Counted from the stretch's first letter, positions 16,862-26,028 are shown. The stretch: 64,000 nt of DNA from an uncultured Armatimonadota bacterium (GCA_903910385.1 CAIVZM010000007.1:55231-119230); one strand, 5' to 3'. The notes: generated by a model from the sequence alone, not told the origin. Numbers and translations are program-made.

Positions 16862-17905
16862 CTACAGAGGAGAAGGAACTCCGGACAATCGCAGTTTTTC
16901 CTGCAAGGCGGGTCCATAGCCGGGAGATAAAACCAGAGCGCGATCGAATTCCAGCAACGCCTCGCGTTTCATATCGAGTTCAGCGTAAACAACTCCCAGA
17001 TGATAATGAATCTCCGGCTCATCGGGCGATCTATCCACCGCCTGCCGCAATACGCGACGCGCCCCCTGAAAGTCGTTTAGCTTGTACAACGCCCACCCGT
17101 AGGAATCAAGGATCATTCCGTTCTCCGGCGCCATATCCACCGCTCGTTTGGTAAGTTGCACCGCTTCGGTAAATTCCACTTTCGTTGATCCCTTGTCCGC
17201 CAGCGTATAACCCAGTTGGTTAAGGATCGACGGGTTATTCGGCGCTATTCGGTCTGCTTCACGTAAGGCGGACAAACCGCGTTTGAAATCAAACGCTCCC
17301 TGGTAGGACGTAAAGTACTCGCCCACACGCATGAAACGAATCGCCGCTTCCCGGATTTTCAGCATGCCCAGCGACGACGTCGTGGGCTGAAGTTTACCCA
17401 TATCCTTCATGATCGTTTCGGCTCGCGCTAATGCGGAAGCGTCCGCCGCGTTTGCGGCGGCGACATCGCCTACCGAACGGTGCGCCATACCAAGCGTCAC
17501 ATAGAAGAGGGGGTCCCAGGCGGCTTCGGGTCGTCGCGTTCCCCAGTCCTGCAAAAATTGAGCGGCGTCTGCGGGACGCCCCAGGCGAATCAGTTGAGCT
17601 CCCACCATCGTCGCGGCAATAGCGGAATCTCCTCCGTCGCGCACCGCCTGATTGATGTACCCACTGGCGATGCCCGTTTCGCCTTTCTTCATCGCTTCCA
17701 CTGCCCTGTTGACAACTTCGAGATTGATCGTCTTTGCCGCCTCATCCGAATCCATCGTCGAAGTGGCGCTACAACCTCCGCCTACCGCCCAGAGCGACAG
17801 TCCCAGACAAAGCAGAAAAAAAGGAAACAGAAAGGGAGTCTGGAGGATGGAACGTGGCCGTTCGTCCCTGTTCCTGTCATCACCACGGTTATCAGAAAAT
17901 TTCAT
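16862..17905 (-). CDS. TPR-repeat putative lipoprotein
   Basis: 347 aa. After a charged, Arg/Asp-rich start comes a hydrophobic helix (FLFPFFLLCLGLSLWAVGG) ending in GGGCSAT, which resembles a lipobox with Cys as the lipidation site. Several TPR motifs follow (AMKKGETGIASGYINQAV; GLSALREADRIAPNNPSILN; AVQLTKRAVDMAPENGMILD; ALLEFDRALVLSPGYGPAL). Position +2 after Cys is Ser, which in proteobacterial rules would favour the outer membrane. It is likely an envelope scaffold. No partner is evident from its neighbours. Confidence 0.78.
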   Translation of the reverse strand: MKFSDNRGDDRNRDERPRSILQTPFLFPFFLLCLGLSLWAVGGGCSATSTMDSDEAAKTINLEVVNRAVEAMKKGETGIASGYINQAVRDGGDSAIAATMVGAQLIRLGRPADAAQFLQDWGTRRPEAAWDPLFYVTLGMAHRSVGDVAAANAADASALARAETIMKDMGKLQPTTSSLGMLKIREAAIRFMRVGEYFTSYQGAFDFKRGLSALREADRIAPNNPSILNQLGYTLADKGSTKVEFTEAVQLTKRAVDMAPENGMILDSYGWALYKLNDFQGARRVLRQAVDRSPDEPEIHYHLGVVYAELDMKREALLEFDRALVLSPGYGPALQEKLRLSGVPSPL

Positions 17906-18413
17906 ATTCGTTATTCGTTGCGCCGCTTATCAGACAGCCTTCTATGGTTACGTCCTACGGTATGTCTCGGTTCCTTACGGGTTACTTTGTAGCCGTTTAC
18001 AGCGAAGAAAAGGTGTGTTATATTGAATCCGCTCCGTTTCGGGCGAACTGTCATTTTCAGGATGTCGGGTGACTCGTTATCCGGGCGCTCCTTTCCCCTT
18101 CCTGAAACCTCGATGCAGTCGCCCGACAATCGGTAAAACCGTATCGCTCTTTGATAGAATTGTCGAAACGAACGTCCCTGCTCTCTTCGTATTTACCCAT
18201 GGGAACGTTTGTAGAAACCGGAACCCTACCGGATTCTGTAACGGTCTGAGCAGTAAGAGACATTTCCAACTCAAGCGCAAGGATGCGCCGCACACATCCG
18301 CACAACATAAAAATCATAATTGAATACGCAGAAAATTTCAGAGCGTCCGTAGCTTCCATAGCTCAGCAGTGTCGCCGTTTCTAATGTATTGATCTGGGTT
18401 TTAAGGAGAGTAG
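17906..18413. other. 508-bp region upstream of prkA
   Basis: It holds a likely promoter (17996-18024) and then about 390 bases of leader before prkA. The prkA ribosome-binding site AAGGAG lies six bases before its ATG. No coding sequence, tRNA or recognised RNA motif was found. The leader could host regulation of the PrkA cluster. Confidence 0.5.
17996..18024 (+). promoter_or_regulatory. sigma-70 type promoter, candidate for the prkA cluster
   Basis: TTTACA (17996-18001), a 17-base spacer and TATATT (18019-18024). It is the best vegetative-type promoter in the divergent region. A SigH-type promoter for the cluster cannot be excluded. Confidence 0.5.
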
Positions 18414-20342
18414 ATGGCAAGTTTCGATATCCTCAAGGCAGCCGCCGAACACCGCCAGTTGGAGGACAAACTCCGCTGGGAAGGGACGTTCGCCGACTAC
18501 CTCAAAATCATTCGCAAGAGCCCTAAAGTGGCGGACCTCGCTCATGCCCGCGTTTATGATATGCTCACCAGCGCTGGCGTCGAAGAATTAGGCGATGGTC
18601 GCCGCCGCTATACGTTCTTTGAGGGCGAGATTTTCGGTCTGGAAAAGACGCAGACGCAATTGGTGGAAGAGTATTTCTCTCCCGCATCCCGCCGTCTCGA
18701 TATTCGCAAACGGATTCTCATGCTTGTTGGGCCTGTCGGGGGAGGAAAGTCCACTCTCGTCACGTTGCTGAAAAAGGGCATGGAAAAGTTTAGCCGCACA
18801 GAAGAAGGGGGCATTTACGCCATCAAGGGATGCCCGATGCATGAAGAACCCTTGCATCTCGTTCCCGAAGATTTGCGTGAAGATTTCCGCCGTGAGTACA
18901 GCGTCTATATCGAAGGCGATCTCTGCCCGGTCTGCCGTTATCGTTTGGAGAAGGAATGGGGCGGCGATATCTCGCAGGTTCCCGTTCATCGCATTACCCT
19001 GTCGGAGCGAGATCGTCGTGGCGTCGGGACTTTCAAGCCCGCCGACCCAAAATCGCAGGATGTGGCGGAACTGACCGGGAGCGTCAATATACAGGCGTTG
19101 GCGGAACTTGGCAATGAGTCCGATCCTCGCGTGTATAACTTCGACGGAGAACTCAATATCGCCAACCGTGGCGTCATGGAGTTCATCGAGATGTTGAAAG
19201 CGGAAAAGCGCTTCCTCTATGAACTCAACACCGTCGCCGGGGAGCAACGTATCAAGGCGTCCCGCTTCGCCCTGATTTACGCCGACCTCGTGGTTCTGGC
19301 GCACACCAACGAATTCGAATACAACTCGTACTTTGGAAACAAGGAAAATGAGGCGATGATCGACCGCATCTTTGTGGTCAAAGTCCCCTATAACCTCCGC
19401 CTTTCCGAAGAGATCAAAATCTATGAAAAGCTCATCGGGCAATCGCAATTGTCTGAAGACCGTATCGACCTGACCCATATCCATATTGCGCCGTATACAT
19501 TGCGCGTCGCGGCGATGTTCGCGATTCTGTCCCGCCTGAAACCGTCCAAAAAGTCGGGTATCACTCCGATGACCAAACTCAAACTCTACGATGGCGAAAA
19601 GCAGGTCGGCGATTGGGATCAGAAACATGTCCGCGAGTTGCAGGAAGAGTTTCAGGATGAGGGTATGCATGGCATCTCGCCGCGCTTTATTATGAACCGT
19701 CTATCCGCCGCGCTTGTCCGGGGCAATAAGACCGTCATCACCCCCATCGACGCCCTGCGCTCCGTCCGCGATGGCTTACAGGAAGTTTCGACTTCGGAAG
19801 AGGAATACCGCCGCCTGCTCGGATTCATTGACGAAACGCGACGGGACTACGACGAAATCGCCAAGAAGGAAGTGCAGCGGGCGTTCGTGTACTCTTACGA
19901 GCAATCCGCCAAGACGCTTCTGGACAACTATCTCGACAATGTGGACGCTTACAGCAACCGCACCAAGGTCAAAGACCCCATCACGCATGAGGACGTTGAC
20001 CCCGACGAGCGGTTGATGCGTTCCATAGAGGAGCAAATCGGCATTTCGGAGAACGCCAAACGCGAGTTCCGCGAGGGCATCATGCGCTCGGTGGCGTCGG
20101 TATCCCGTCGCGGCGGCAGTTTCGGTGTCGGTTCGGACGAGCGTTTGAAGGAAGCGCTCGAGAAGAAACTTTTCAGCGACCTGAAGGACATCGTCAAAAT
20201 CACGACCAGCGCCAAAACTCCGGACGCCGATCAGTTGAAGCGTATCAACGAGGTCGTCGAACGCCTCTGCAACGAGCACGGCTACAACCCCGTCTCCGCC
20301 AACGAACTCCTCAAGTACGTCGGCACGTTGCTGAACCGATAG
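18414..20342 (+). CDS. prkA: PrkA-type AAA+ serine protein kinase (YeaG homolog)
   Basis: 642 aa, the usual length. The N-terminal AAA module has Walker A GPVGGGKST at residues 106-114. The family blocks KGCPMHEEPLHLVPEDLR, GDLCPVCRYRLE and NVQAL-like SVNIQALAELG follow. The C-terminal half carries the kinase-like PrkA domain. PrkA/YeaG proteins are stationary-phase and starvation-induced kinases or AAA+ proteases. They are nearly always encoded with a DUF444 protein (YhbH/YeaH) and a SpoVR/YcgB protein, as here. AAGGAG is six bases before the ATG. Confidence 0.95.
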   Translation: MASFDILKAAAEHRQLEDKLRWEGTFADYLKIIRKSPKVADLAHARVYDMLTSAGVEELGDGRRRYTFFEGEIFGLEKTQTQLVEEYFSPASRRLDIRKRILMLVGPVGGGKSTLVTLLKKGMEKFSRTEEGGIYAIKGCPMHEEPLHLVPEDLREDFRREYSVYIEGDLCPVCRYRLEKEWGGDISQVPVHRITLSERDRRGVGTFKPADPKSQDVAELTGSVNIQALAELGNESDPRVYNFDGELNIANRGVMEFIEMLKAEKRFLYELNTVAGEQRIKASRFALIYADLVVLAHTNEFEYNSYFGNKENEAMIDRIFVVKVPYNLRLSEEIKIYEKLIGQSQLSEDRIDLTHIHIAPYTLRVAAMFAILSRLKPSKKSGITPMTKLKLYDGEKQVGDWDQKHVRELQEEFQDEGMHGISPRFIMNRLSAALVRGNKTVITPIDALRSVRDGLQEVSTSEEEYRRLLGFIDETRRDYDEIAKKEVQRAFVYSYEQSAKTLLDNYLDNVDAYSNRTKVKDPITHEDVDPDERLMRSIEEQIGISENAKREFREGIMRSVASVSRRGGSFGVGSDERLKEALEKKLFSDLKDIVKITTSAKTPDADQLKRINEVVERLCNEHGYNPVSANELLKYVGTLLNR

Positions 20343-20345
20343 ACC

Positions 20346-20480
20346 ATGAAAACGCATATATTGGCGGACATAAAAGAATGGACGGGGCGACTGTATTCTG
20401 GCGCTTTCCGCCGGTATGGATCGGTTGTCCGCACAGTCTCCCGGCGCATAGGAGAAGATCGAAGAGAAGCCTACCCTTGA
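20346..20480 (+). CDS. candidate 44-aa ORF coupled to the following gene
   Basis: An ATG four bases after the prkA stop opens a 44-codon frame whose TGA (20478-20480) overlaps the next ATG as TGATG, a classic coupling arrangement. The peptide is basic with no membrane helix (MKTHILADIKEW ... RRIGEDREEAYP). There is no good SD before it, so it would rely on ribosomes ending prkA. It may be a real small protein, a leader, or the degenerate middle of a YetF-like gene whose C-terminal domain follows. Confidence 0.3.
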   Translation: MKTHILADIKEWTGRLYSGAFRRYGSVVRTVSRRIGEDRREAYP

Positions 20481-20707
20481 TGCACAAAAGCAAGATTCTG
20501 AAAGACCAACTCAAAGCGGAATCGTTATCGAATGAAGAATTACTGGCGGGATTGTGCCGAGAAGGCGTCTCCTGCCTCGAAGAGGTGCGCTATGTGCTTC
20601 TCGAAGCTAATGGTTCTATCAGCGGGATCAAGGAAGATGCGACGGCGGAGGAAGGTAAGGAAAGCGTGATTTCGGAGGATTTACGACGGCAAATCAACGT
20701 CGTCTGA
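20480..20707 (+). CDS. orphan YetF/DUF421 C-terminal-like domain, 75 aa
   Basis: MHKSKILKDQLKAESLSNEE continues into LLAGLCREGVSCLEEVRYVL and LEANGSISGI, the pattern of the soluble C-terminal domain of DUF421 (YetF) membrane proteins (LTxEELLxxLRxxGV...V..a.LE.nG.iSv). No transmembrane part is present upstream. It is either an independent single-domain protein or a remnant. An acidic tail follows the domain. It lies between prkA and yhbH, where the core trio normally has nothing. The start is fixed by the TGATG overlap; an upstream in-frame ATG at 20378 is less likely. Confidence 0.55.
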   Translation: MHKSKILKDQLKAESLSNEELLAGLCREGVSCLEEVRYVLLEANGSISGIKEDATAEEGKESVISEDLRRQINVV

Positions 20708-20755
20708 TCGCTATTCCTACGGCAACGTTCAATTGCGGAGACTCGTCTAAATACT

Positions 20756-21922
20756 ATGGCAGAGCAATATTCTCTATCCACCGATACCTGGGATTTGCAC
20801 CGTAGAGCGGAACGCGACCGGGCGCGTCATAACGAAAAGGTGCGTGAGATTATCAAGAAAAATCTCTCCGACGTCGTCGCGCACCAAGACATCATCACCG
20901 CGGACAGGGACAAAATTGTTAAAATCCCTATCCGGGGTCTGGAGTTGCCCCATATCCGCTTCGACCCGAATGATCAGGAACGGGTCGGTCAGGGTCAGGG
21001 TGAGACCAAACCGGGCGATATTATTGCCCGCGCCCCTTCTGAGCAAGAAGGGGCAGGCAAAGGCAAGGAAGCAGGTCAGGAACCCGGCGTTGACTTCTAT
21101 GAAGCGGAATTGACTATCGATGACCTCGCCAATATGGTATTTGAAGATTTACGCCTTCCGAATCTGGAAGATAAGGGAGAAAAACAAGTCCCGTCCGATT
21201 CGATGGACTTCAACTCCATTTCTAAGCGAGGTCTGACGGCGAATCTGGACCGGAAGCGAACGATTCTGGAGGCGATGCGCCGTAACGCTCGTGAGGGAAA
21301 TACCGGCAAACTGATTATCCGAGAAGAAGATAAGCGCTTCAAATCCTGGGAAATGGTCACGGAGCCGCAACGGAATGCGGTCATCTTCGCCATGCGCGAT
21401 GTTTCCGGTTCTATGGGCGAGTTCGAAGCGTATATCTGCCGTTCGTTCTACTTCTGGATGTTACGTTTCCTCCGCACCAAATACACGAACTGTGAAATCG
21501 TTTTCATCACCTGCCATACCGAAGCGAAAGAAGTCAGCGAAGCGCAGTTCTTCAGTCTGGGCGACTCCGGCGGGACTCGCATGTCATCCGCCTATTCCCT
21601 GTGTCTGAAATTGATCGAGAAGCGGTATGATCCCCGTGAGTGGAATATCTACCCATTTCTCTTTTCCGATGGTTATAACTGGGGTGATCAGGAATGCGTC
21701 GAACTGGTCAAAAAACTTCGAAAGATCGTCAATCTTATCGGCTATGGGGAAATTGGCAATGACGGTTGGCAATCCTCCTTCGGCTTCGCTCCGCTGGGAC
21801 AGGCGTATGAGGACGCTTTCGCCACCGATCCTCGCGTTGTGCTGGTGAAAATCAATGACAAAAACGATGTCTGGCCCGCACTGCAACGATTCTTCTCCGG
21901 CAGCGCCTCGCCGACAGGTTAA
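20756..21922 (+). CDS. yhbH: DUF444 / YhbH (YeaH) family protein
   Basis: 388 aa. The N-terminal half contains the family stretch RHNEKVREIIKKNLSDVVAH, then IIKIPIRG-like KIVKIPIRGLELPHIRFDP and a Gly/Gln-rich linker. The C-terminal half is a von Willebrand A-like fold with an intact MIDAS motif DVSGS (Asp215, Ser217, Ser219), followed by SFYFWMLRFLRTKY and FFSLGDSGGTRMSSAY. YhbH/YeaH is the constant partner of PrkA/YeaG and has been proposed as an adaptor or substrate-binding subunit. It is encoded 48 bases after the orphan YetF-like domain. Confidence 0.93.
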   Translation: MAEQYSLSTDTWDLHRRAERDRARHNEKVREIIKKNLSDVVAHQDIITADRDKIVKIPIRGLELPHIRFDPNDQERVGQGQGETKPGDIIARAPSEQEGAGKGKEAGQEPGVDFYEAELTIDDLANMVFEDLRLPNLEDKGEKQVPSDSMDFNSISKRGLTANLDRKRTILEAMRRNAREGNTGKLIIREEDKRFKSWEMVTEPQRNAVIFAMRDVSGSMGEFEAYICRSFYFWMLRFLRTKYTNCEIVFITCHTEAKEVSEAQFFSLGDSGGTRMSSAYSLCLKLIEKRYDPREWNIYPFLFSDGYNWGDQECVELVKKLRKIVNLIGYGEIGNDGWQSSFGFAPLGQAYEDAFATDPRVVLVKINDKNDVWPALQRFFSGSASPTG

Positions 21923-22862
21923 GGGAAACGGCAAGCCTCTTTCGCTGACCTTTGTCGTTCCGTGGAGCGAGAACGGGGATTGGGCGTTTCGCTATCTTCC
22001 GAAAGGATTCCGGGGCACGGTCATCGGAGGGCAGGAAACCGCCAGTCCAGGGATAGCCTACCTGCGAGAGTTTGCACACCTGGCACGACGGCGTCCGGAA
22101 TGGGTCGGGACGGATGTCATCTTTGCCTGGGAGTTGCGAACAGCGCTGGCGATTGCATTGTTGCAGTCTCGAGCAGTAAAAGTTCGTTCGCGATTGGTCG
22201 TGGTGGGACCCATTTTGAAGAATCCGATTCGGCGGGCGTTGCCACTGATCGCGCGGATACTCGCCGATGCGGATCATATCGCCTGTTTTTCACGAGCGGA
22301 ACGGGACACTTATCCGGCGATGCTAAAAATCCCATCTTCGCGCTTTTCGTTTGTCCCTACCCCCTGGCGCCATGACGAAAAAATCGCTGACAGGGATGAA
22401 GGATACATTCTGGCGATCGGCGATTCCGCACGAGATTACGAGACCCTCCGTCGCGCCGTGGAGGGAACGGATTTGCCTTTACGCATTATTGACCGCCATA
22501 ATCGCGTTTCCGGCGTGGAGGCAGATGAACTTGTGGCGCGAGCGACTTTCCACGTCGTCCCCCTGCGAGCGGGAACCGATTATTCTGCGGGACAGAGCGC
22601 TCTGCTACGGGCTATGGCAGTCGGAAAAGCGGTTATCGTCTCGGACACTCCCGGCATCCGCGATTACGTAGAACAAAATGAGACCGCCGTTCTCGTCCCT
22701 CCCGGCGATGCGGAAGCGTTGCGCAAAACGATGTTATCTCTGTGGCGGAACAAATCCGAGCAGCGGCGTATCGGGTGTAAAGCTGCAACGATGGTACGAA
22801 AGGATTTTGGTTTTCCACAGTTTGCGAAGCGAATGGCAGAAATTGCAGATCAGATGATTTGA
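21855..22862 (+). CDS. GT4-type glycosyltransferase
   Basis: 335 aa. The protein starts with a GT-B N-domain strand (LSLTFVVPWSENGDWAFRYL). Its C-domain carries the retaining GT4/GT1 signature (VVPLRAGTDYSAGQSALLRA, MAVGKAVIVSDTPGIRDYV, TAVLVPPGDAEALRKTM). Donor and acceptor are unknown. The only ATG codons before the conserved part (21855, 21867) lie inside yhbH, giving a 55-68-base overlap in another frame, so translation is probably coupled; a non-ATG start nearer 21922 is possible. Its place inside the PrkA-YhbH-SpoVR cluster is unusual. Confidence 0.85.
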   Translation: MTKTMSGPHCNDSSPAAPRRQVKGNGKPLSLTFVVPWSENGDWAFRYLPKGFRGTVIGGQETASPGIAYLREFAHLARRRPEWVGTDVIFAWELRTALAIALLQSRAVKVRSRLVVVGPILKNPIRRALPLIARILADADHIACFSRAERDTYPAMLKIPSSRFSFVPTPWRHDEKIADRDEGYILAIGDSARDYETLRRAVEGTDLPLRIIDRHNRVSGVEADELVARATFHVVPLRAGTDYSAGQSALLRAMAVGKAVIVSDTPGIRDYVEQNETAVLVPPGDAEALRKTMLSLWRNKSEQRRIGCKAATMVRKDFGFPQFAKRMAEIADQMI

Positions 22863-22874
22863 AGCGGGGCAAAA

Positions 22875-23147
22875 ATGCTAAATCAGAAATCAAACATAGC
22901 TTCAGAAACACAGTCACAGGATTTATCGCAAGAGTTTAATATCCGGGAAGTAGTCGCCCGAATCCAGAAAGAAAAAAGCGATATCACCGCCAATGGCTAC
23001 AGAATGGGAAAGCATGTTGAGACCGAACGGCGTGAACGTGTCAAAGCCCTATGGTCGCAAACAGTGTTGATTGAGCGCATTGGATATACCATTTTTACCG
23101 TTGTGGTATTAACCTTCATTTGGGGTCGGATTACGGGTAGATGGTAG
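22875..23147 (+). CDS. small tail-anchored membrane protein
   Basis: 90 aa. The hydrophilic, Gln/Glu-rich N-terminal 65 residues (IREVVARIQKEKSDI and HVETERRERVKALW, probably helical) precede one C-terminal transmembrane helix (IGYTIFTVVVLTFIWGRITG). It starts 12 bases after the glycosyltransferase and ends 53 before spoVR. No family is recognised. The layout suggests a membrane tether for a cytoplasmic partner; given the operon, the glycosyltransferase or SpoVR are candidates (inference). Confidence 0.6.
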   Translation: MLNQKSNIASETQSQDLSQEFNIREVVARIQKEKSDITANGYRMGKHVETERRERVKALWSQTVLIERIGYTIFTVVVLTFIWGRITGRW

Positions 23148-23200
23148 CAAACCATCAGTTACCTATTTTTCTGTGTTAAAGGGTTCAGGGAGTGAACGCC

Positions 23201-24649
23201 ATGCTGAGTTTTGCAGAGCGCGAGGAGTTGGAACGCTCGATTGAGGAAATCTGGGAAATTGCGCTGGAGATGGGTTATGATCCGTATCCAACGCATTTTG
23301 AGGTAGTCCCGGTCCATGTAATCTATGAACTGGGGGCGTATGGTCTTCCTGCGCGGTTCTCACACTGGACCTTCGGGCGAGATTACCATCGGCAGAAAAC
23401 CTCCTATGAGTACGGCTACTCCAAAATCTACGAGATCGTCTTCAACACCGACCCCTGTCAGGCGTTCCTGATGGACTCAAATTCGATGTTGAGCCATAAA
23501 CTCATCATCGCGCACGTCATCGGGCACTGTCATTTCTTCAAACACAACACCTATTTCGCGCATACCGACCGCCGCATGGTGGAGAAGGTGCGTCTGCACC
23601 GCGACCGCATCATCCAGTACGAGGAAGAATATGGTTGGCGAGCGGTGGAAGATTTCATGGACGCGGTCATGTGCGTCGAAGAACACTTCGATCCCAGTTC
23701 GACTACCCTGCGTTCTATTCCGGCGGATGGGTCTCCGTTCGTCAAATCCGACGAGCGCAAGACGGATTATGATGATATCTGGCAGGTTCTGGGAAAAGAG
23801 GCGGCGCCCAAGCCGCGCCATCGTAAATTTCCGGAAGAGCCCGAGAAGGACTTGCTTTCATTCCTGGCGCGATACGGACGTGATTTGGAGCCATGGCAAC
23901 GCGATATCATTTCGATGGTGCGGGAAGAAATGCTCTACTTCCTGCCGCAGATGCGAACGAAAATCATGAATGAAGGATTCGCATCTCTGGCGCACGAACG
24001 GATTCTGGAACGATATCTGACAAAGTCTGAGGATATCTGGGAGTTTCGGAGGTTGCATTCGGGAGTGTTATCCCCCTCGCCTTCCAAAATGAATATCAAC
24101 CCGTACTATGTGGGATTTCAAATCCTCAAAGATATCGAGCGTCGTTGGGATGGCAAAGTCGAAGAAGGCGATGAGACCGAACTTGATTGGCTCGGACGAC
24201 CGCACCCACGACCGAAAGGTGAAGGATGGCAAAAAATCTTCGAAGTTTGCGAAGAGGAAAATGATGCTTCCTTCCTTCGTAAGTATCTGACCGCGCCGCT
24301 CGTCAAGCGTCTGGATATGTACACCTATCGCAAAGAGGAAGTGGACGGCGAGGAAGTATGGCAGGTGCAGACTACCGACTGGCAACAGGTGCGTGACTCA
24401 CTGGTCAATGGAATGACGAATTTCGGCGTTCCGGTGATCAAGGTAGAAGATGGCGACTATCAGCGGCGGGGCGAACTCTACCTGAAGCACTACCACGATG
24501 GCAAAGACCTGGACGCCAATTACACGGAAAAGACGATTCGTGCGATTTATCGTCTCTGGGGACGCCCGGTGCATCTGGAAACGGAACTGGAGAATGTCCC
24601 AACCCGCCTGTCATTCGATGGCGAAGTGAATTCACAGGAACCCGCCTGA
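23201..24649 (+). CDS. spoVR: SpoVR family protein
   Basis: 482 aa. The SpoVR/YcgB family is recognised from FEVVPVHVIYELGAYGLPAR, HWTFGRDYHRQKTSYEYG, DPCQAFLMDSNSMLSHKLII and AHVIGHCHFFKHNTYF, the last with conserved His/Cys residues. The C-terminal part contains NPYYVGFQILKDIERRWDG. SpoVR was named for a role in Bacillus spore cortex formation, but the family is widespread in non-sporulating bacteria alongside PrkA and YhbH. The ATG at 23201 is chosen because AGGGAG (23187-23192) is eight bases upstream; a GTG at 23192 would overlap that site. Confidence 0.95.
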   Translation: MLSFAEREELERSIEEIWEIALEMGYDPYPTHFEVVPVHVIYELGAYGLPARFSHWTFGRDYHRQKTSYEYGYSKIYEIVFNTDPCQAFLMDSNSMLSHKLIIAHVIGHCHFFKHNTYFAHTDRRMVEKVRLHRDRIIQYEEEYGWRAVEDFMDAVMCVEEHFDPSSTTLRSIPADGSPFVKSDERKTDYDDIWQVLGKEAAPKPRHRKFPEEPEKDLLSFLARYGRDLEPWQRDIISMVREEMLYFLPQMRTKIMNEGFASLAHERILERYLTKSEDIWEFRRLHSGVLSPSPSKMNINPYYVGFQILKDIERRWDGKVEEGDETELDWLGRPHPRPKGEGWQKIFEVCEEENDASFLRKYLTAPLVKRLDMYTYRKEEVDGEEVWQVQTTDWQQVRDSLVNGMTNFGVPVIKVEDGDYQRRGELYLKHYHDGKDLDANYTEKTIRAIYRLWGRPVHLETELENVPTRLSFDGEVNSQEPA

Positions 24650-24686
24650 TCGTATCGAAAACCGATGAAATGACGAATCCGTAACG

Positions 24687-25865
24687 ATGGAAAATCCCTG
24701 GGATAAGCTTCGCTCCTATGCGCAGAAGCGCGAACGTCTGATCGTGGGCCTGATGTCGGGGACTTCCGCCGATGGCGTCGACGCCGTGATTGCACAGGTA
24801 TCTGGTAGTCGGCGCGATACGAAAGTGTCTCTACGGAAATTCATCACTTTCGGAATGCCGCGACGATTACGCGAGCGAATCCTCATGCTCTCGCACGGCG
24901 AAGGGGATGCGCAACTGGTCTCACATGTCAATGTGGAAATTGGTAGCCTGTTTGCGGATGCGGTTGAAACGGTTCTCATCGAGGGCGGAATTTCCATAAG
25001 CTCTATTGATGCTATCGCCTCTCATGGTCAGACAATCGCCCATTCACCGGAACTTGCGGCAACCCTTCAAATCGGAGAGCCATCAATTCTGGCACAACGG
25101 TTCGGAGTCCCTGTAGTCTCCGATTTCCGGTCGGCGGATATGTCGGCGGGCGGACAGGGAGCTCCTCTGGTTCCCTATGCTGACTGGTGCCTCCTCACCC
25201 ATCCTACGAAAACACGGGCGATTCAGAATATCGGCGGAATCGCCAATGTGACATATCTTCCGGCGGACGCACCCCCGGAGAGCGTTCTGGGCTTTGATAC
25301 CGGCCCTGGCAACATGCTGATCGATCTGGCGGCGGAGTATGCCAGTGACGGAGCTGAAACTTTTGACCGGGATGGGATGCTGGCATCCACCGGGGAAATA
25401 CATCATGATCTGCTCGCATGGCTTTTGAATCACCCCTGGATTGTCCAGCCGCCGCCGAAGTCTGCGGGTCGTGCGGAGTTTGGTCGTTCCCTGTGGCATG
25501 AGCTATTGCGTATATATGGTGATGCTGCTATAGAGGATTTGACCGCAACTGTCACGGCATTTACCGCTCTCAGCATCGCAGACGCTTACGATAGGTTTTT
25601 ACCAACCCCGCCTGATCAGATCGTTATCGGCGGCGGCGGCGTACGAAACAAGACCCTGATGGCTATTTTGCGAAAACAGTTTGGCGAAGAAAAGGTGATC
25701 ACGCACGAGAACCTCGAAGACCCGCTCGACAGCGATGCCAAAGAAGCCATCGCCTTCGCCATTCTTGCCAATGAGACCCTGCTGGGCAATCCTTCCAACC
25801 TGCCCTCAGTGACAGGAGCCCGTGCGCCGGTCATACTGGGAAAAGTAACGCCAGGAAACTATTGA
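24687..25865 (+). CDS. anmK: anhydro-N-acetylmuramic acid kinase
   Basis: AnmK opens and phosphorylates 1,6-anhydro-MurNAc to MurNAc-6-phosphate, recycling peptidoglycan. The N-terminal LIVGLMSGTSADGVDAV is the family signature. SHGQTIAHSP, GDFRxADxAxGGQGAPL-like SDFRSADMSAGGQGAPLVPY, NIGGIANVTYLP and GFDTGPGNMLID follow, and the late GGGGVRN loop is present. At 392 aa it is full length. It is 37 bases after spoVR and probably in the same transcript, linking wall recycling to the PrkA cluster. Confidence 0.95.
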   Translation: MENPWDKLRSYAQKRERLIVGLMSGTSADGVDAVIAQVSGSRRDTKVSLRKFITFGMPRRLRERILMLSHGEGDAQLVSHVNVEIGSLFADAVETVLIEGGISISSIDAIASHGQTIAHSPELAATLQIGEPSILAQRFGVPVVSDFRSADMSAGGQGAPLVPYADWCLLTHPTKTRAIQNIGGIANVTYLPADAPPESVLGFDTGPGNMLIDLAAEYASDGAETFDRDGMLASTGEIHHDLLAWLLNHPWIVQPPPKSAGRAEFGRSLWHELLRIYGDAAIEDLTATVTAFTALSIADAYDRFLPTPPDQIVIGGGGVRNKTLMAILRKQFGEEKVITHENLEDPLDSDAKEAIAFAILANETLLGNPSNLPSVTGARAPVILGKVTPGNY

Positions 25866-26028
25866 AAGCAGGACATAGACCGCATCGTCGTATCTTTTCG
25901 TTCCAACCCGAAACTCTTTCTCCACGATCCCCTGCTATAATCTTCGGATGAAAAAAAATCTTCCGATGTGCGACGCTTTTTCGCGACTTGTTACGTCTAC
26001 CCTGATGAACGACGCGGGGGGCGTCTAA

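Noticed and set aside
18588..19670. A 360-aa frame antisense to prkA
   Set aside because: It lies wholly inside a highly conserved gene and shows no recognisable domain.
18414..24649. Evidence for true endospore formation
   Set aside because: SigH-like, PrkA and SpoVR proteins occur widely in non-sporulating bacteria; no spo0A, spoII-IV or coat genes are present here.
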